Positions 51,743 to 62,400 of a DNA stretch of 64,000 nt are shown piece after piece (positions within the stretch are counted from its first letter, which is position 1; each line of letters starts with the position of its first letter). The DNA comes from Flavivirga eckloniae (GTDB lineage: Bacteria; Bacteroidota; Bacteroidia; Flavobacteriales; Flavobacteriaceae): assembly GCF_002886045.1 (NCBI RefSeq), contig NZ_CP025791.1:3425001-3489000 (forward strand), written 5' to 3'. The notes beneath the pieces are model-generated. The model ran no database searches. It saw only the letters and a list, made by a program, of their open reading frames with translations, and had not been told where the DNA came from. Both the position numbers and the translations under genes were made by a program.

Positions 51743-54583
51743 ATGAAATATAAAGCACTTCACTTCCTTTTAGCCATTTCTTTTTTTCAAATATTTGCAC
51801 AGCAGGATGCCACATCGTCAAAAATAATTGAAGAAGCACTAATCCAAAAAGAGCAACTAACAAAAACATCATTGGTAAAAAATGTTGCTTTTAAAAATGT
51901 TGGACCGTCAGTTATGAGTGGTCGTGTTGCAGATTTAGCTGTTAATCCAGACAATCCAATAGAATTTTATGTAGGATATGCGTCCGGCGGTGTTTGGTAT
52001 ACTAACAATAACGGAGCAACATTTAGCCCGATATTGGACACCTCCAATACTCAAAACGTGGGTGACATAGCTGTCGATTGGAAAAGTAAGACCATTTGGG
52101 TAGGCACTGGAGAGAATAATTCATCGCGATCCAATTATGCTGGTATTGGAATTTTAAAATCTACAGATCACGGTAAGACCTGGCATAACATGGGACTTAA
52201 AGATTCACACCACATAGGCAGAATTTTAGTCAATCCAAATAATCCAGATGAAGTTGTCGTAGGAGTTACAGGGCACTTATATTCTCCTAGTAAAGAGCGC
52301 GGCATCTACAGAACAAAAGATGGCGGTAAGACCTGGAAACAAACATTGTTTGTAAATAATATGAGCGGTATAATTGATGTGCAATGCGATCCGGATAATT
52401 TTAATGTCATGTTTGCTTCATCTTGGACAAAAGATCGTAAAGCATGGAATTTTGATGGTAGCGGAAAAAACTCTGCCATTTACAAAAGTACTGATGCTGG
52501 AAACACATGGACTAAAGTGTCAACTAAGAAAAGCGGATTCCCAACTGGGAAAGGTGTTGGTAGAATTGGACTAGCCGTTTTTAACGAAAATATTATTTAT
52601 GCTTTACACGATAGTCAATTTAGAAGAGCTCCCGAAGCCAAGGATGAAGAAGAGCAGGGCTTAACTAAAGAGGATTTTAAGACCATGTCGGTTGAAGACT
52701 TTTTAAAACTCGAAGACAAAAAGCTTAACGGATTTTTAAAAACAAATGGATTTCAGGAAAAATACAGGGCAGAAAACGTAAAACAAATGGTAAGAAGTGG
52801 CAATGTAAAGCCAGTTGATCTTGCAAAATATCTAGAGGATGCCAATTCCATGTTGTTCGATACGCCAGTAATAGGAGCCGAAGTTTACAAAAGTGAAGAT
52901 GGTGGTGTAACATGGAAAAAAACACATAGCGATTATATTGATGATTTATACTATAGTTATGGATATTACTTTGGAGAAATAAGAGTAGATCCTCAGGATG
53001 AAAAAGGCATTTATATTTTAGGAGTTCCTATTTTAAAATCTAAAGACGGCGGACAAACTTTTTCCTCCATAAGCAGGGAAAATGTTCATCCAGATCATCA
53101 AGCATTATGGGTAAATCCAAAAAGGTCAGGTCATTTAATAGATGGTAACGACGGTGGATTAAACATGAGTTACGACGATGGAGAAACATGGGAAAAGCTC
53201 AATGTTAATGCCGTTGGTCAGTTCTATGCCATAAATGTAGACAATGCCAAACCATATAACATTTATGGAGGTTTACAAGACAACGGTGTTTGGTTTGGGG
53301 CTAATAATGCCAAAGACGATAAGAGTTGGCACCAAAGCGGGCATTACCCATGGAGAAGTATTATGGGGGGTGATGGTATGCAAATTCAAATTGATAGTAG
53401 AGATAATAATATTGTATACACAGGCTATCAATTTGGAAACTACTACAGGCTCAACTTAAAAACCAAAGAACAGACTTATATACAACCAAAACATGAATTA
53501 GGTGAAAACCCATACCGCTTTAATTGGCAAACCCCTATTTTATTGTCGCCCCACAATCAGGATATCCTGTATTTAGGAGGCAATAAATTAATGCGCTCCA
53601 TGAATCAAGGAATCGATTGGGACGCCATAAGTAGTGACCTTACCAATGGTGGGGAAAAAGGAAATGTGGCTTATGGAACAATAACAACTATTAGCGAATC
53701 CCCTTTTCAATTCGGATTAATTTATACGGGTAGCGACGATGGCTTAGTACAAGTTACTAATAATGCCGGTGGAAGCTGGGAGGTTATTTCCAATACATTC
53801 CCAAAAGACCTTTGGGTTAGCCGAGTTATTGCATCGCAACATAAAAAAGAGCGTGTATATGTAACCTTAAATGGATACCGTTGGGACCATTTTAAAGTGT
53901 ATGCTTACGTAAGTGATGACTATGGCAAAACATGGAAAGACATTAGTTCGAATATTCCGGCATCTCCTGTAAACGTAATTAGAGAAGATCCTGCAAACGA
54001 GAATGTTTTATACTTGGGAACAGACAACGGAGCATATGTGTCGTTTAATCAAGGGCAAGGTTGGGAGGCATTCGGTAAGGGGCTTCCAAATGTTGCCGTT
54101 CACGATATGGTTGTTCAGCCAGAAGCCAAAGACTTAATACTGGGAACCCATGGAAGAAGTATTTATAAAACTGATATTGCACCGCTTCAGCTAATGAGTG
54201 ATAGTATACAATCGAAAGCAGTAACACTTTTTAAATTAAAAAACATAAGATATTCTAGCAATTGGGGCAATACGTGGAGTAAGTGGTTTGAAGCTTCTGT
54301 ACCTAAATTAGATATAGCATTTTATTCGAATACTTCCGAAGAAAAAACCATTGAAATATTTTCAGAAAAAGGCACTTTGCTTAATCAAATTAAAGTAAAA
54401 GCAGATGAAGGATTTAATTATACCAATTACGACTTAACCTTAACCGAGGAAGGTAGAAAAACACTACTTAAGGAAGATTCGGATCTGGAAATTAAAAAAG
54501 CTAAAAACGATAAATACTATATGCCCAAAGGGGCGTATTATATTCAAATAGATTCGGAAAAACAAGATTTAACAGTTAATTAA
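51743..54583 (+). CDS. secreted BNR/Asp-box (sortilin/VPS10-type) beta-propeller protein
   Basis: The 946-residue protein has a signal peptide (LLAISFFQIFAQ) and at least eight Asp-box repeats: DHGKTWHNMG, DGGKTWKQT, DAGNTWTKV, DGGVTWKKT, DGGQTFSSI, DDGETWEKL, NAGGSWEVI and DYGKTWKDI, giving two seven-bladed propellers as in VPS10/sortilin-like and GH74-like proteins. A charged helical insert (about 300-365, EAKDEEEQGLTKEDFKTMSV) interrupts the first propeller. There is no T9SS tail, so it is probably periplasmic. Glycosidase activity is uncertain; many Bacteroidota members are non-catalytic binding proteins. Highly conserved blocks: NVGPSVMSGRVADLAV, WVGTGENNSSRS, GNDGGLNMS and GGLQDNGVWFG. 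Confidence 0.85.
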   Translation: MKYKALHFLLAISFFQIFAQQDATSSKIIEEALIQKEQLTKTSLVKNVAFKNVGPSVMSGRVADLAVNPDNPIEFYVGYASGGVWYTNNNGATFSPILDTSNTQNVGDIAVDWKSKTIWVGTGENNSSRSNYAGIGILKSTDHGKTWHNMGLKDSHHIGRILVNPNNPDEVVVGVTGHLYSPSKERGIYRTKDGGKTWKQTLFVNNMSGIIDVQCDPDNFNVMFASSWTKDRKAWNFDGSGKNSAIYKSTDAGNTWTKVSTKKSGFPTGKGVGRIGLAVFNENIIYALHDSQFRRAPEAKDEEEQGLTKEDFKTMSVEDFLKLEDKKLNGFLKTNGFQEKYRAENVKQMVRSGNVKPVDLAKYLEDANSMLFDTPVIGAEVYKSEDGGVTWKKTHSDYIDDLYYSYGYYFGEIRVDPQDEKGIYILGVPILKSKDGGQTFSSISRENVHPDHQALWVNPKRSGHLIDGNDGGLNMSYDDGETWEKLNVNAVGQFYAINVDNAKPYNIYGGLQDNGVWFGANNAKDDKSWHQSGHYPWRSIMGGDGMQIQIDSRDNNIVYTGYQFGNYYRLNLKTKEQTYIQPKHELGENPYRFNWQTPILLSPHNQDILYLGGNKLMRSMNQGIDWDAISSDLTNGGEKGNVAYGTITTISESPFQFGLIYTGSDDGLVQVTNNAGGSWEVISNTFPKDLWVSRVIASQHKKERVYVTLNGYRWDHFKVYAYVSDDYGKTWKDISSNIPASPVNVIREDPANENVLYLGTDNGAYVSFNQGQGWEAFGKGLPNVAVHDMVVQPEAKDLILGTHGRSIYKTDIAPLQLMSDSIQSKAVTLFKLKNIRYSSNWGNTWSKWFEASVPKLDIAFYSNTSEEKTIEIFSEKGTLLNQIKVKADEGFNYTNYDLTLTEEGRKTLLKEDSDLEIKKAKNDKYYMPKGAYYIQIDSEKQDLTVN

Positions 54584-54635
54584 GGATTTTTTAACTTAAA
54601 ATCATTCTAAATAGTAAAAACATGACATTTGTTAG

Positions 54636-54666
54636 TTGTCTAAAACTTCGCCCTAACTTACCTTTG
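54636..54666 (+). promoter_or_regulatory. promoter of sdhCAB, TTG-N20-TACCTTTG
   Basis: TTG at 54636-54638 and TACCTTTG at 54659-54666 fit the Bacteroidota -33/-7 consensus (TTG, about 19-21 bases, TAnnTTTG). The -7 box is 26 bases before the sdhC ATG, which leaves a short leader. It is the best-looking promoter in the window. Confidence 0.65.
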
Positions 54667-54692
54667 CGTAAACATAAATAACTTCAAACGTA

Positions 54693-55364
54693 ATGAGTGG
54701 ATTTTTTAAATCTTCGATAGGAAGAAAGATAGCTATGGCACTTTCGGCTTTCTTCCTCATGTTTTTCTTAATAATACATTTAGCGGTAAATATTACATCT
54801 TTGTTTAGTGAAGATGTTTTTAACGAGCTGTCTCATTTTATGGGGGTGAACCCTTTAATTCAATTTGCCTTACAGCCGGTTTTAATATTTGGTGTAGTGT
54901 TTCATTTTGTAATGGGATTTGTATTAGAACTTAAGAACAAAAAAGCGAAAGGCGTTGCATACGCTAAAAATAATGGTGCTGCAAATTCTACTTGGATGAG
55001 TAGAAACATGATTTATAGTGGGCTTGTAATATTAGCCTTTATTGTACTTCATTTTATTGATTTCTGGTTTCCAGAAATAAACACAAAATATATTCAGGGA
55101 GATATGTCTGGAATGCATGATGGCAGTTTTAGATATTTCCATGAGTTACAACACAAGTTTTTAAATCCAGCCAGAGTTGGTGCTTATGTTGTTGCATTTA
55201 TACTTTTAGCGTTACACTTGCTACATGGGTTTACTTCGGCATTCCAATCTGTAGGAGTAACAGCTGGACGTAAAAAAGCATTACAAACATTTGGAAAGGT
55301 ATATTCAATTGTAATTCCATTAGGATTTATAATAATTGCACTTTATCATCACTTAAACCATTAA
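54693..55364 (+). CDS. sdhC: succinate dehydrogenase cytochrome b subunit
   Basis: The 223-residue membrane protein has five predicted helices and His residues at positions suited to two haems b (LIIHLAVNI, FHFVMGFVLEL, VLHFIDFW, LLALHLLHGFTSA, ALYHHLNH). This is the single-subunit SdhC/FrdC type B anchor of Bacteroidota. It passes electrons between the Fe-S subunit and menaquinone in the inner membrane. It is first in the sdhCAB operon, 15 bases before the flavoprotein gene. Confidence 0.93.
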   Translation: MSGFFKSSIGRKIAMALSAFFLMFFLIIHLAVNITSLFSEDVFNELSHFMGVNPLIQFALQPVLIFGVVFHFVMGFVLELKNKKAKGVAYAKNNGAANSTWMSRNMIYSGLVILAFIVLHFIDFWFPEINTKYIQGDMSGMHDGSFRYFHELQHKFLNPARVGAYVVAFILLALHLLHGFTSAFQSVGVTAGRKKALQTFGKVYSIVIPLGFIIIALYHHLNH

Positions 55365-55379
55365 TCTTAAATAGTTAAT

Positions 55380-57392
55380 ATGGCTTTAGATTCAAAAGTA
55401 CCAGAAGGTCCAATTAAAGATAAATGGACAAATTATAAAAATCATATCGATTTAGTAAACCCTGCAAACAAACGTAATATCGATATTATAGTAGTCGGTA
55501 CAGGTTTAGCAGGCGGTTCTGCTGCTGCTACTTTAGCAGAGTTAGGATACAATGTAAAAGCATTTGCTTACCAAGATTCTCCACGTCGTGCACACTCTAT
55601 TGCTGCGCAAGGAGGAATTAACGCTGCAAAGAACTATCAAGGTGATGGGGATTCAACATACAGATTATTTTACGATACTGTAAAGGGAGGCGATTACCGT
55701 TCTCGTGAGGCAAACGTATATCGTTTGGCTGAGGTATCTGCAAATATTATTGACCAATGTGTGGCTCAAGGTGTTCCTTTTGCTCGAGATTATGGTGGGT
55801 TATTAGATAACCGTTCGTTTGGTGGTGTATTAGTATCCAGAACGTTTTATGCAAAAGGACAAACAGGGCAACAATTATTGTTAGGAGCCTATTCTGCAAT
55901 GAACAGACAAATTGCTCGTGGTAAAATAGAGATGTTTAACCGCCATGAAATGTTAGATGTTGTAAAGGTTGACGGAAAAGCAAGAGGTATTATTGCTCGT
56001 GATTTGATTACGGGTGAGATAGAAAGACATTCTGCACACGCCGTAGTTATAGCAACTGGAGGGTACGGAAATGTATATTTCTTATCAACGAATGCTATGG
56101 GAAGTAATGCAACGGCTGCCTGGAAAATTCATAAAAAAGGAGCATATTTTGCTAATCCTTGTTATACACAAATTCACCCAACATGTATTCCGCGTTCCGG
56201 AGATTACCAGTCTAAACTAACGTTGATGTCTGAGTCTTTACGTAACGACGGACGTATTTGGGTTCCTAAAAATATGGATGATGTATTGGCCATCCGCGAA
56301 GGTCGTAAAAAGCCAACCGATCTATCTGAAGAAGAAAGAGATTATTACTTGGAACGTCGTTATCCTGCGTTTGGTAATTTAGTACCTCGTGATGTAGCAT
56401 CCCGTGCAGCTAAAGAACGTTGCGATGCGGGTTATGGTGTAAATGCAACTGGAGAAGCCGTATATTTAGATTTTGCATCTGCCATTGATCGTTATGGTAG
56501 AGAGCAGGCTAAAATTCAAAATATTTCCAATCCTTCTAACGAAAAAGTTTATGAATTAGGTAAAGCTATAGTTGAGGCTAAATACGGAAACCTATTTCAG
56601 ATGTATGAGAAGATCGTTGATGAAAATCCATACGAAACACCAATGATGATATACCCTGCAACACACTATACAATGGGTGGTGTTTGGGTTGATTATAACT
56701 TAATGACAACCGTTCCTGGGTTATATTGTATTGGTGAAGCAAACTTCTCCGACCATGGAGCAAACAGACTTGGAGCTTCTGCCTTAATGCAAGGACTAGC
56801 CGATGGTTATTTTGTACTGCCTTATACGATTGGCGATTATTTATCCGACGATATTAGAACAGGAAAAATACCAACAGATACTAAGGAGTTTGACGAAGTT
56901 GAGAAAGAAGTAAAAGACCGTATTGATTTCTTTGTAAATAATAAAGGAACAAAATCTGTAGACTACTTCCATAAGAAGCTTGGAAAAGTAATGTGGGATA
57001 AAGTAGGTATGGCAAGAAACGAAAAAGGTTTAAAAGAAGCTATGGTGGAAATTAAAGCTATTCGTGAAGAGTTCTGGAAAGAAGTAAAAGTACCTGGTTC
57101 TGCAAACGAAATGAATACAGAACTTGAAAAAGCAGGTCGTGTGGCAGACTTTTTAGAGTTAGGAGAGTTATTTGCTAAAGATGCTCTTGTAAGAGAAGAA
57201 TCCTGTGGTGGTCACTTTAGAGAAGAATCTGTTGAATTAGATGGTGAACAAAAAGGAGAAGCAAAACGTAATGATAAAGATTTTGCCTTTGTTTCTGCTT
57301 GGGAGTATAAAGGAGAACCAGCCGATGCTGTTTTGCATAAAGAAGAATTAGAGTTTAAAGATATCGAACTAAAACAACGTTCATACAAATAA
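55380..57392 (+). CDS. sdhA: succinate dehydrogenase/fumarate reductase flavoprotein subunit
   Basis: The 670-residue protein has an FAD-binding Rossmann motif [19 protein letters not shown] (about 38-56), the covalent-FAD histidine in [18 protein letters not shown], the substrate-site segments [28 protein letters not shown] and [13 protein letters not shown], and the capping end with CGGHFREES. It oxidises succinate to fumarate in the TCA cycle, on the cytoplasmic face. Its size matches the type B long form. It follows sdhC and precedes sdhB by eight bases. Confidence 0.97.
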   Translation: MALDSKVPEGPIKDKWTNYKNHIDLVNPANKRNIDIIVVGTGLAGGSAAATLAELGYNVKAFAYQDSPRRAHSIAAQGGINAAKNYQGDGDSTYRLFYDTVKGGDYRSREANVYRLAEVSANIIDQCVAQGVPFARDYGGLLDNRSFGGVLVSRTFYAKGQTGQQLLLGAYSAMNRQIARGKIEMFNRHEMLDVVKVDGKARGIIARDLITGEIERHSAHAVVIATGGYGNVYFLSTNAMGSNATAAWKIHKKGAYFANPCYTQIHPTCIPRSGDYQSKLTLMSESLRNDGRIWVPKNMDDVLAIREGRKKPTDLSEEERDYYLERRYPAFGNLVPRDVASRAAKERCDAGYGVNATGEAVYLDFASAIDRYGREQAKIQNISNPSNEKVYELGKAIVEAKYGNLFQMYEKIVDENPYETPMMIYPATHYTMGGVWVDYNLMTTVPGLYCIGEANFSDHGANRLGASALMQGLADGYFVLPYTIGDYLSDDIRTGKIPTDTKEFDEVEKEVKDRIDFFVNNKGTKSVDYFHKKLGKVMWDKVGMARNEKGLKEAMVEIKAIREEFWKEVKVPGSANEMNTELEKAGRVADFLELGELFAKDALVREESCGGHFREESVELDGEQKGEAKRNDKDFAFVSAWEYKGEPADAVLHKEELEFKDIELKQRSYK

Positions 57393-57400
57393 AAAAGAAA

Positions 57401-58141
57401 ATGGATTTAACACTTAAAATTTGGAGACAAAAAGACTCAAATGCAAAGGGTCAAATGGTGGATTATAAAGTTACTGATATATCAGAACATATGTCTTTTT
57501 TAGAAATGATGGATGTTTTGAACGAACAATTAGTTAATACTGGAGAAGAGCCAGTAGCATTCGATCATGATTGTCGTGAAGGTATTTGTGGGATGTGTTC
57601 GATGTATATTAATGGAGAAGCTCATGGACCAGATAGAGGTATAACAACTTGTCAATTGCATATGCGTATGTTTAAAGATGGAGATACTATTACTATTGAG
57701 CCATTTAGAGCAGCTGCATTTCCTGTAATTAAGGATTTAATAGTAGATAGAATGGCTTTTGAGCGTATTCAACAAGCCGGAGGTTATATTTCTGTAAATA
57801 CATCTGGGAATACTCAGGATGCCAACGCAATTCCAATTTCTAAACATGCTGCCGACGAAGCTATGGATGCTGCTACCTGTATTGGTTGTGGCGCTTGTGT
57901 AGCGACTTGTAAAAACTCATCTGCGATGTTATTTGTTGGAGCTAAAGTATCTCAGTATGCATTATTACCTCAAGGGCAAGTGGAAGCAGCAGACCGTGTT
58001 AAAAACATGGTTGCTCAAATGGATTTAGAAGGCTTTGGTAACTGTACAAATACAGGAGCTTGTGAAGTAGAATGTCCTAAAGGAATTTCTTTAGATAATA
58101 TTGCTCGTATGAATAGAGAATTAATGAAAGCGAATATTTAG
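57401..58141 (+). CDS. sdhB: succinate dehydrogenase iron-sulfur subunit
   Basis: The 246-residue protein has the 2Fe-2S cysteines in [15 protein letters not shown] and TTCQLHM, and the 4Fe-4S/3Fe-4S cysteines in [15 protein letters not shown] and [15 protein letters not shown]. It carries electrons from SdhA to the cytochrome b subunit. It is the last gene of the operon, followed 30 bases later by a strong terminator. Confidence 0.97.
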   Translation: MDLTLKIWRQKDSNAKGQMVDYKVTDISEHMSFLEMMDVLNEQLVNTGEEPVAFDHDCREGICGMCSMYINGEAHGPDRGITTCQLHMRMFKDGDTITIEPFRAAAFPVIKDLIVDRMAFERIQQAGGYISVNTSGNTQDANAIPISKHAADEAMDAATCIGCGACVATCKNSSAMLFVGAKVSQYALLPQGQVEAADRVKNMVAQMDLEGFGNCTNTGACEVECPKGISLDNIARMNRELMKANI

Positions 58142-58170
58142 TAATATTTTAGCAATTCATTAGAAAATTT

Positions 58171-58200
58171 AAAAACCCAAGCAGACGCTTGGGTTTTTTT
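58171..58200 (+). terminator. Rho-independent terminator of sdhCAB
   Basis: AAACCCAAGC pairs with GCTTGGGTTT around AGAC and ends in a run of T. The stem is GC-clamped and complete. A textbook intrinsic terminator. Confidence 0.93.
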
Positions 58201-58229
58201 GTTTAGATTTAAGAAAATAAATCTAATAG

Positions 58230-59147
58230 ATGAAAATAAAGTACGCCGTTCTGTTTTTTTTATATTTCCTTTCCTACGGAAAAATTTGTTCACAAGTATG
58301 CCAGAAAGCAAATAGTTTGTTTTGCGAACAGGCTGTGTTAAGACATATAAGATCCTTGTCTTCTGATGCTTTTGAGGGCAGAAGAACAGGAACAAAGGGC
58401 GCAGTAAAAACAAAGAAGTATATCATTAATCAGTTCCATTCGTTAAATGTTCTACCGTTAGAGAAAAACTATGAACAGCGTTTTTTGTTTAAAAAAAGAG
58501 GAAAAGAGTATAGAGCAACAAATGTTTTAGGGATTATAAAAGGGACTAAGAATCCTCGTAAATATATTGTTATAAGCGCGCATTACGATCATGAAGGTAT
58601 TAAAAATGGAGAGGTGTATAATGGTGCCGACGATAATGCTTCTGGGGTAAGTGCGTTATTTAGTTTTGGGGAGTATTTAAAAAAGAATCCACCAAATTAC
58701 TCTGTTATTTTAGCAGCATTTGATGCTGAAGAATTAGGACTTCAAGGATCTAAGTATTTTGTAAGAAACTCAATCGTTCCGTTAGAAAATATAAAGATGA
58801 ATATCAACATGGACATGATTAGTAGGAGTGATAAAAATGAATTGTATGTGGTGGGGGTAGAACATTACAAAAAACTAAAAAATGTGATTAAACATTTTAA
58901 TTACTCTAAAAAAATAAAACTAATTGCAGGGCATGATGGGTGTGATGATTTAGAAAATTGGACCTATGCATCAGATCATGTACATTTTTATAAAAAAGGA
59001 ATTCCGTTTTTATACTTTGGTGTAGAAAATCATGAAGACTATCATGAACCTACAGATGATTTTGAAAACATTCACCCGAAGTTTTATGTAGAAGCCGTGA
59101 ATGTTATTATTTCTGTTTTTGAAAAAATAGATAATTTAAAGTTCTAA
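58230..59147 (+). CDS. secreted M28-family aminopeptidase
   Basis: The 305-residue protein has a signal peptide (FLYFLSYGKICSQ) and all M28 zinc ligands: ISAHYDHEG (His), NGADDNASGVSA (bridging Asp), AFDAEELGLQGS (catalytic and ligand Glu), NINMDMISRS (Asp) and EDYHEPTDDFEN (His). It removes N-terminal residues from peptides using two zinc ions, probably in the periplasm or outside. No PA domain or T9SS tail is present. It is a single gene after the sdh terminator. Confidence 0.92.
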   Translation: MKIKYAVLFFLYFLSYGKICSQVCQKANSLFCEQAVLRHIRSLSSDAFEGRRTGTKGAVKTKKYIINQFHSLNVLPLEKNYEQRFLFKKRGKEYRATNVLGIIKGTKNPRKYIVISAHYDHEGIKNGEVYNGADDNASGVSALFSFGEYLKKNPPNYSVILAAFDAEELGLQGSKYFVRNSIVPLENIKMNINMDMISRSDKNELYVVGVEHYKKLKNVIKHFNYSKKIKLIAGHDGCDDLENWTYASDHVHFYKKGIPFLYFGVENHEDYHEPTDDFENIHPKFYVEAVNVIISVFEKIDNLKF

Positions 59148-59187
59148 AAACGTGTTCACACAAATTATTGACTTGCCTAATGAACAT

Positions 59188-59419
59188 GGACACGAATTAC
59201 ACGAATTTTCACTAATTAATGTGGGTTCGATGTAATTGTTTGTAAATTAAATAGTTGCAATATTTAAAAGAAAAGTAGTGTCATTCAGAAGCCGTGCATG
59301 CCGGTGGGCAGGGAGGAACGACTGAAGAATCTCAACCTTTAGAGATCTCTCATGTTATGAGAAATATTACAAAGTAATAATAAGGCAACAGATTAGTGTA
59401 AATTCGTGTAATTAGTGTC
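59188..59419. repeat. inverted repeat pair enclosing a GTCATTCAGA-family repeat
   Basis: GACACGAATTACACGAATTT (59189-59208), continuing to TCACTAATT, is inverted at 59391-59419 as ATTAGTGTAAATTCGTGTAA with TTAGTGTC. Between them, GTCATTCAGAAGCCGTGCAT … GAACGACTGAAGAATCTC (59279-59328) is a copy of the element at 10310. The 288-base gap between convergent genes has no gene, so the nested set may act as terminator. Confidence 0.65.
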
Positions 59420-59435
59420 TTCTTAAAGTAAATAA

Positions 59436-62400
59436 CTAAAAGTAAGCCTTCAACTGAATAGAGCCAGTATGTATGGTTCTACTGGACTCGGTTTTTCTTC
59501 CAAAATAACTTAAATTAAGATCGAGAAAGGCAGTTAACTTTTTTTGGGCTAATAAGGTCCACGTATAGTTTTTTCCAGGTTGCAAACCCTCTAGCATTTG
59601 ATAGGCAACAGGAGTGTTAGGATTGCCATTAAAAATATTCGAGAAATAATTAAACTCACCATTTATAGCGTTTTTTTGACTATTAGCTAAAGTAAAAGAA
59701 GCTCCATATTTTTGTTGTTTCAACGATTCTAAGCTACCTATAGTGTTCTCTTTATTGGCATACTGATAAAACACATCGAAACTGGAATTATCATTAAATA
59801 AATAAGATATTTTTGGGTTAAAACGCGTTTCCTCGAAGTTGTAATTTTTACTCGCAAAATTTTCGCTTAAGCTTTCGTTTTTATCTAAAGCAGAAATCAT
59901 ATTAACCAGCCAATTTCCGGTAATTTTATGATTGAAATTAAGCTGATGACTTTTTAAACTATTTTCAACAAACCCAGTCGATAGTATGTTTCGGGTCGTG
60001 TTATCGAGATATGTGTAAGAAGTGGTATAGCGTTGCTTGCCCCTGTTGAAAAACAAAACATTCCTAAAATTCAATTGTAAGCCTAATTGATCTGCTTCAT
60101 TATTTTTAAAGGGATTAAGGTTGAAATTATTGCCTTCTCGTTTTATCTTTCTATCAATTAAATAACTGGTTTGATTATAAAAGTGAGACCAGAATTTTTT
60201 CGATTTTTTCTTGCTCACATACCATTGCGCTGGATTAATTGTTAGCGTCTGGCTCAGTCTGTTTTGGTGCGTTTTTATAAAAACTCGATTAGGTAAAAGT
60301 ACTCTTATGTATTTTCCTTGATCTTGAAATTGAGCAACTTCGAACTCTTCAAGTTCCTGTATGCCATTTTCATTATAATCAATCCATGTAAAAGTTCCTT
60401 GGCCGGGTTCAACCTCCACATAGGTGAAATCCTGTTGGGGTAATGTCCCCGAGTTGGTTTCAAAAATGGTATTCCATTGTATAATTTGCTTAAAAAGCTT
60501 CTGATTAAACTGTAATCTGGAGTTTATAGAACGTTCGTCTTCAATGTTGCTATCTTCACTTTTTAAAGTTCTGTAATTAGCGTATAAAGACAAATTGGTG
60601 TTTTTGTTTTTTACCAGTCGAGAATCCAAATAAAAAGTATTAGAGGTGTTCACTTTTTGCAATTGGTTGTTTCTTATACTGTCATTTACACGGTTTTTAT
60701 AACCAATTTCAGCAAAAACTTTAGTGCTATCACCAACTCCGATAAAGAATTCATAAGATTTAAACTTTTGACTTAAAGGTGTTAATGTTTCGGTTAAGAC
60801 ATCTTTTTGTTCATTATCTTCAATAGCCAATTTAGTGCCTAGCCAACCTTTTTGCATACCGTAGGTAATACGATTATAAGACCTTAAAAATGTTGAGGCG
60901 TTCGTGTTGGATTCTGCATTTAGAAAACTGGAATGCGATACGATGTTAAACCTATTTAAAAGTAAATTTATATTGGCAACATGCCGGTTACCATTAAAAC
61001 TTTCCGAATAGCCTAAATGTTCAAATTGGTAGTTTATAATGCCCTTTTTATGGTGAAAAAGCCGAAAGCCAGAATGTAACAAGATTTGATCACCTAAACT
61101 GTTTGTGGTTTGATTTCCCGTGGGTAAATCCAGATTCCAGTCGCGATTAAACTCTGCATTATATAAACGTTCAATGGTTTTATAATGTTCTTGAATATAA
61201 TCGGTATTGGCAAAGGCACTTAAATTCCAAAGGCTATCATTTTTAATGAGCTTTTGCTCAATATTCAGTTTTCCGGCAAAGCCATCATTATCATTATCAT
61301 CTAAATTAGAGAAGAGGTTTAAATCATTTTTACTGCCAGAAGCTTCAAAAACGATATTGGTTTTTTCAGAAGGTTTATAAATTCCATTTATCACAGCAAT
61401 TTGAAGTTTGGTAGGAGACACCAATTGAACTATAGGAGCATAATCTCCCAGTCCAACACCAGCAAACTCATAAATATTATTAATAGCAGTTGTATTACCC
61501 AAAATGTAATCGCCTTGGTTAGCTCCAACCCGCGTAAAGGTAACCCGGTAAAGCTCATCGTCTGGATTATTAGAAAACACAAAAGCTTCAACTCCACCTA
61601 TGAGTTCTTTTTTATATAAGATCCTATTTTCATTTAAGCTTTCCTGAATTTCAGATGGTGCTACCATTAGGCTCCTATCGTCTCCGGCATTGGATAATAT
61701 TTGTATTTGTTCTTGGGATAAATTTTGCTGAAGCGGTTGGTTTTTAGAATCATTTTCAGAATACACAGAAACGCCAATGTTTAACTTGTCACCTTTAACT
61801 TGTCCGCCGCCATAAGCCACAAAACGCGAATAATTGCGTTCGCTAAATTGATAATCGACAGTAATCCGCATTTCCGAAGTTATCGGGTAAGTAGAATTAA
61901 ATATAATCTCTCCTGCATTATAATCTATAATATAATCCTGATCTTCACCACGCTTTACCGCAATGCCGTTTACGTAAACCGTTTCACTGCCAGATACAAT
62001 AAGCACAAATAATTCACCATTTTGTCCTTGCAATTTATAAGGACCTTGGTTTCCTTCCTGTGCAGTAAATTGGCTTCTCGTAAACTGACCACGTACAATA
62101 GCTCCAGAAGCAAAAACATTAGTTCGATCGTTTTTACCTAGTTTGGCATTAATGGATAAGCCTTGAACACGCTTGGAAAAACTTGCAAAATAAGAACTGG
62201 TGTTTTGCAAATCGATATCGCCAGCTCTAATATTCCAACGATCGCTAAACAATTCAATAAAAACCTGATCGAATTCATCCAAACGTTGCGAATAACCACT
62301 TTCTTGTAATGGTATATTAGCATCTTGTATAGATGCTCTAAGCGATACTTTGTCGCTAAGCTTTCCGGTTATTTGAAGATCTAGTTCGCTATTTAGAACC

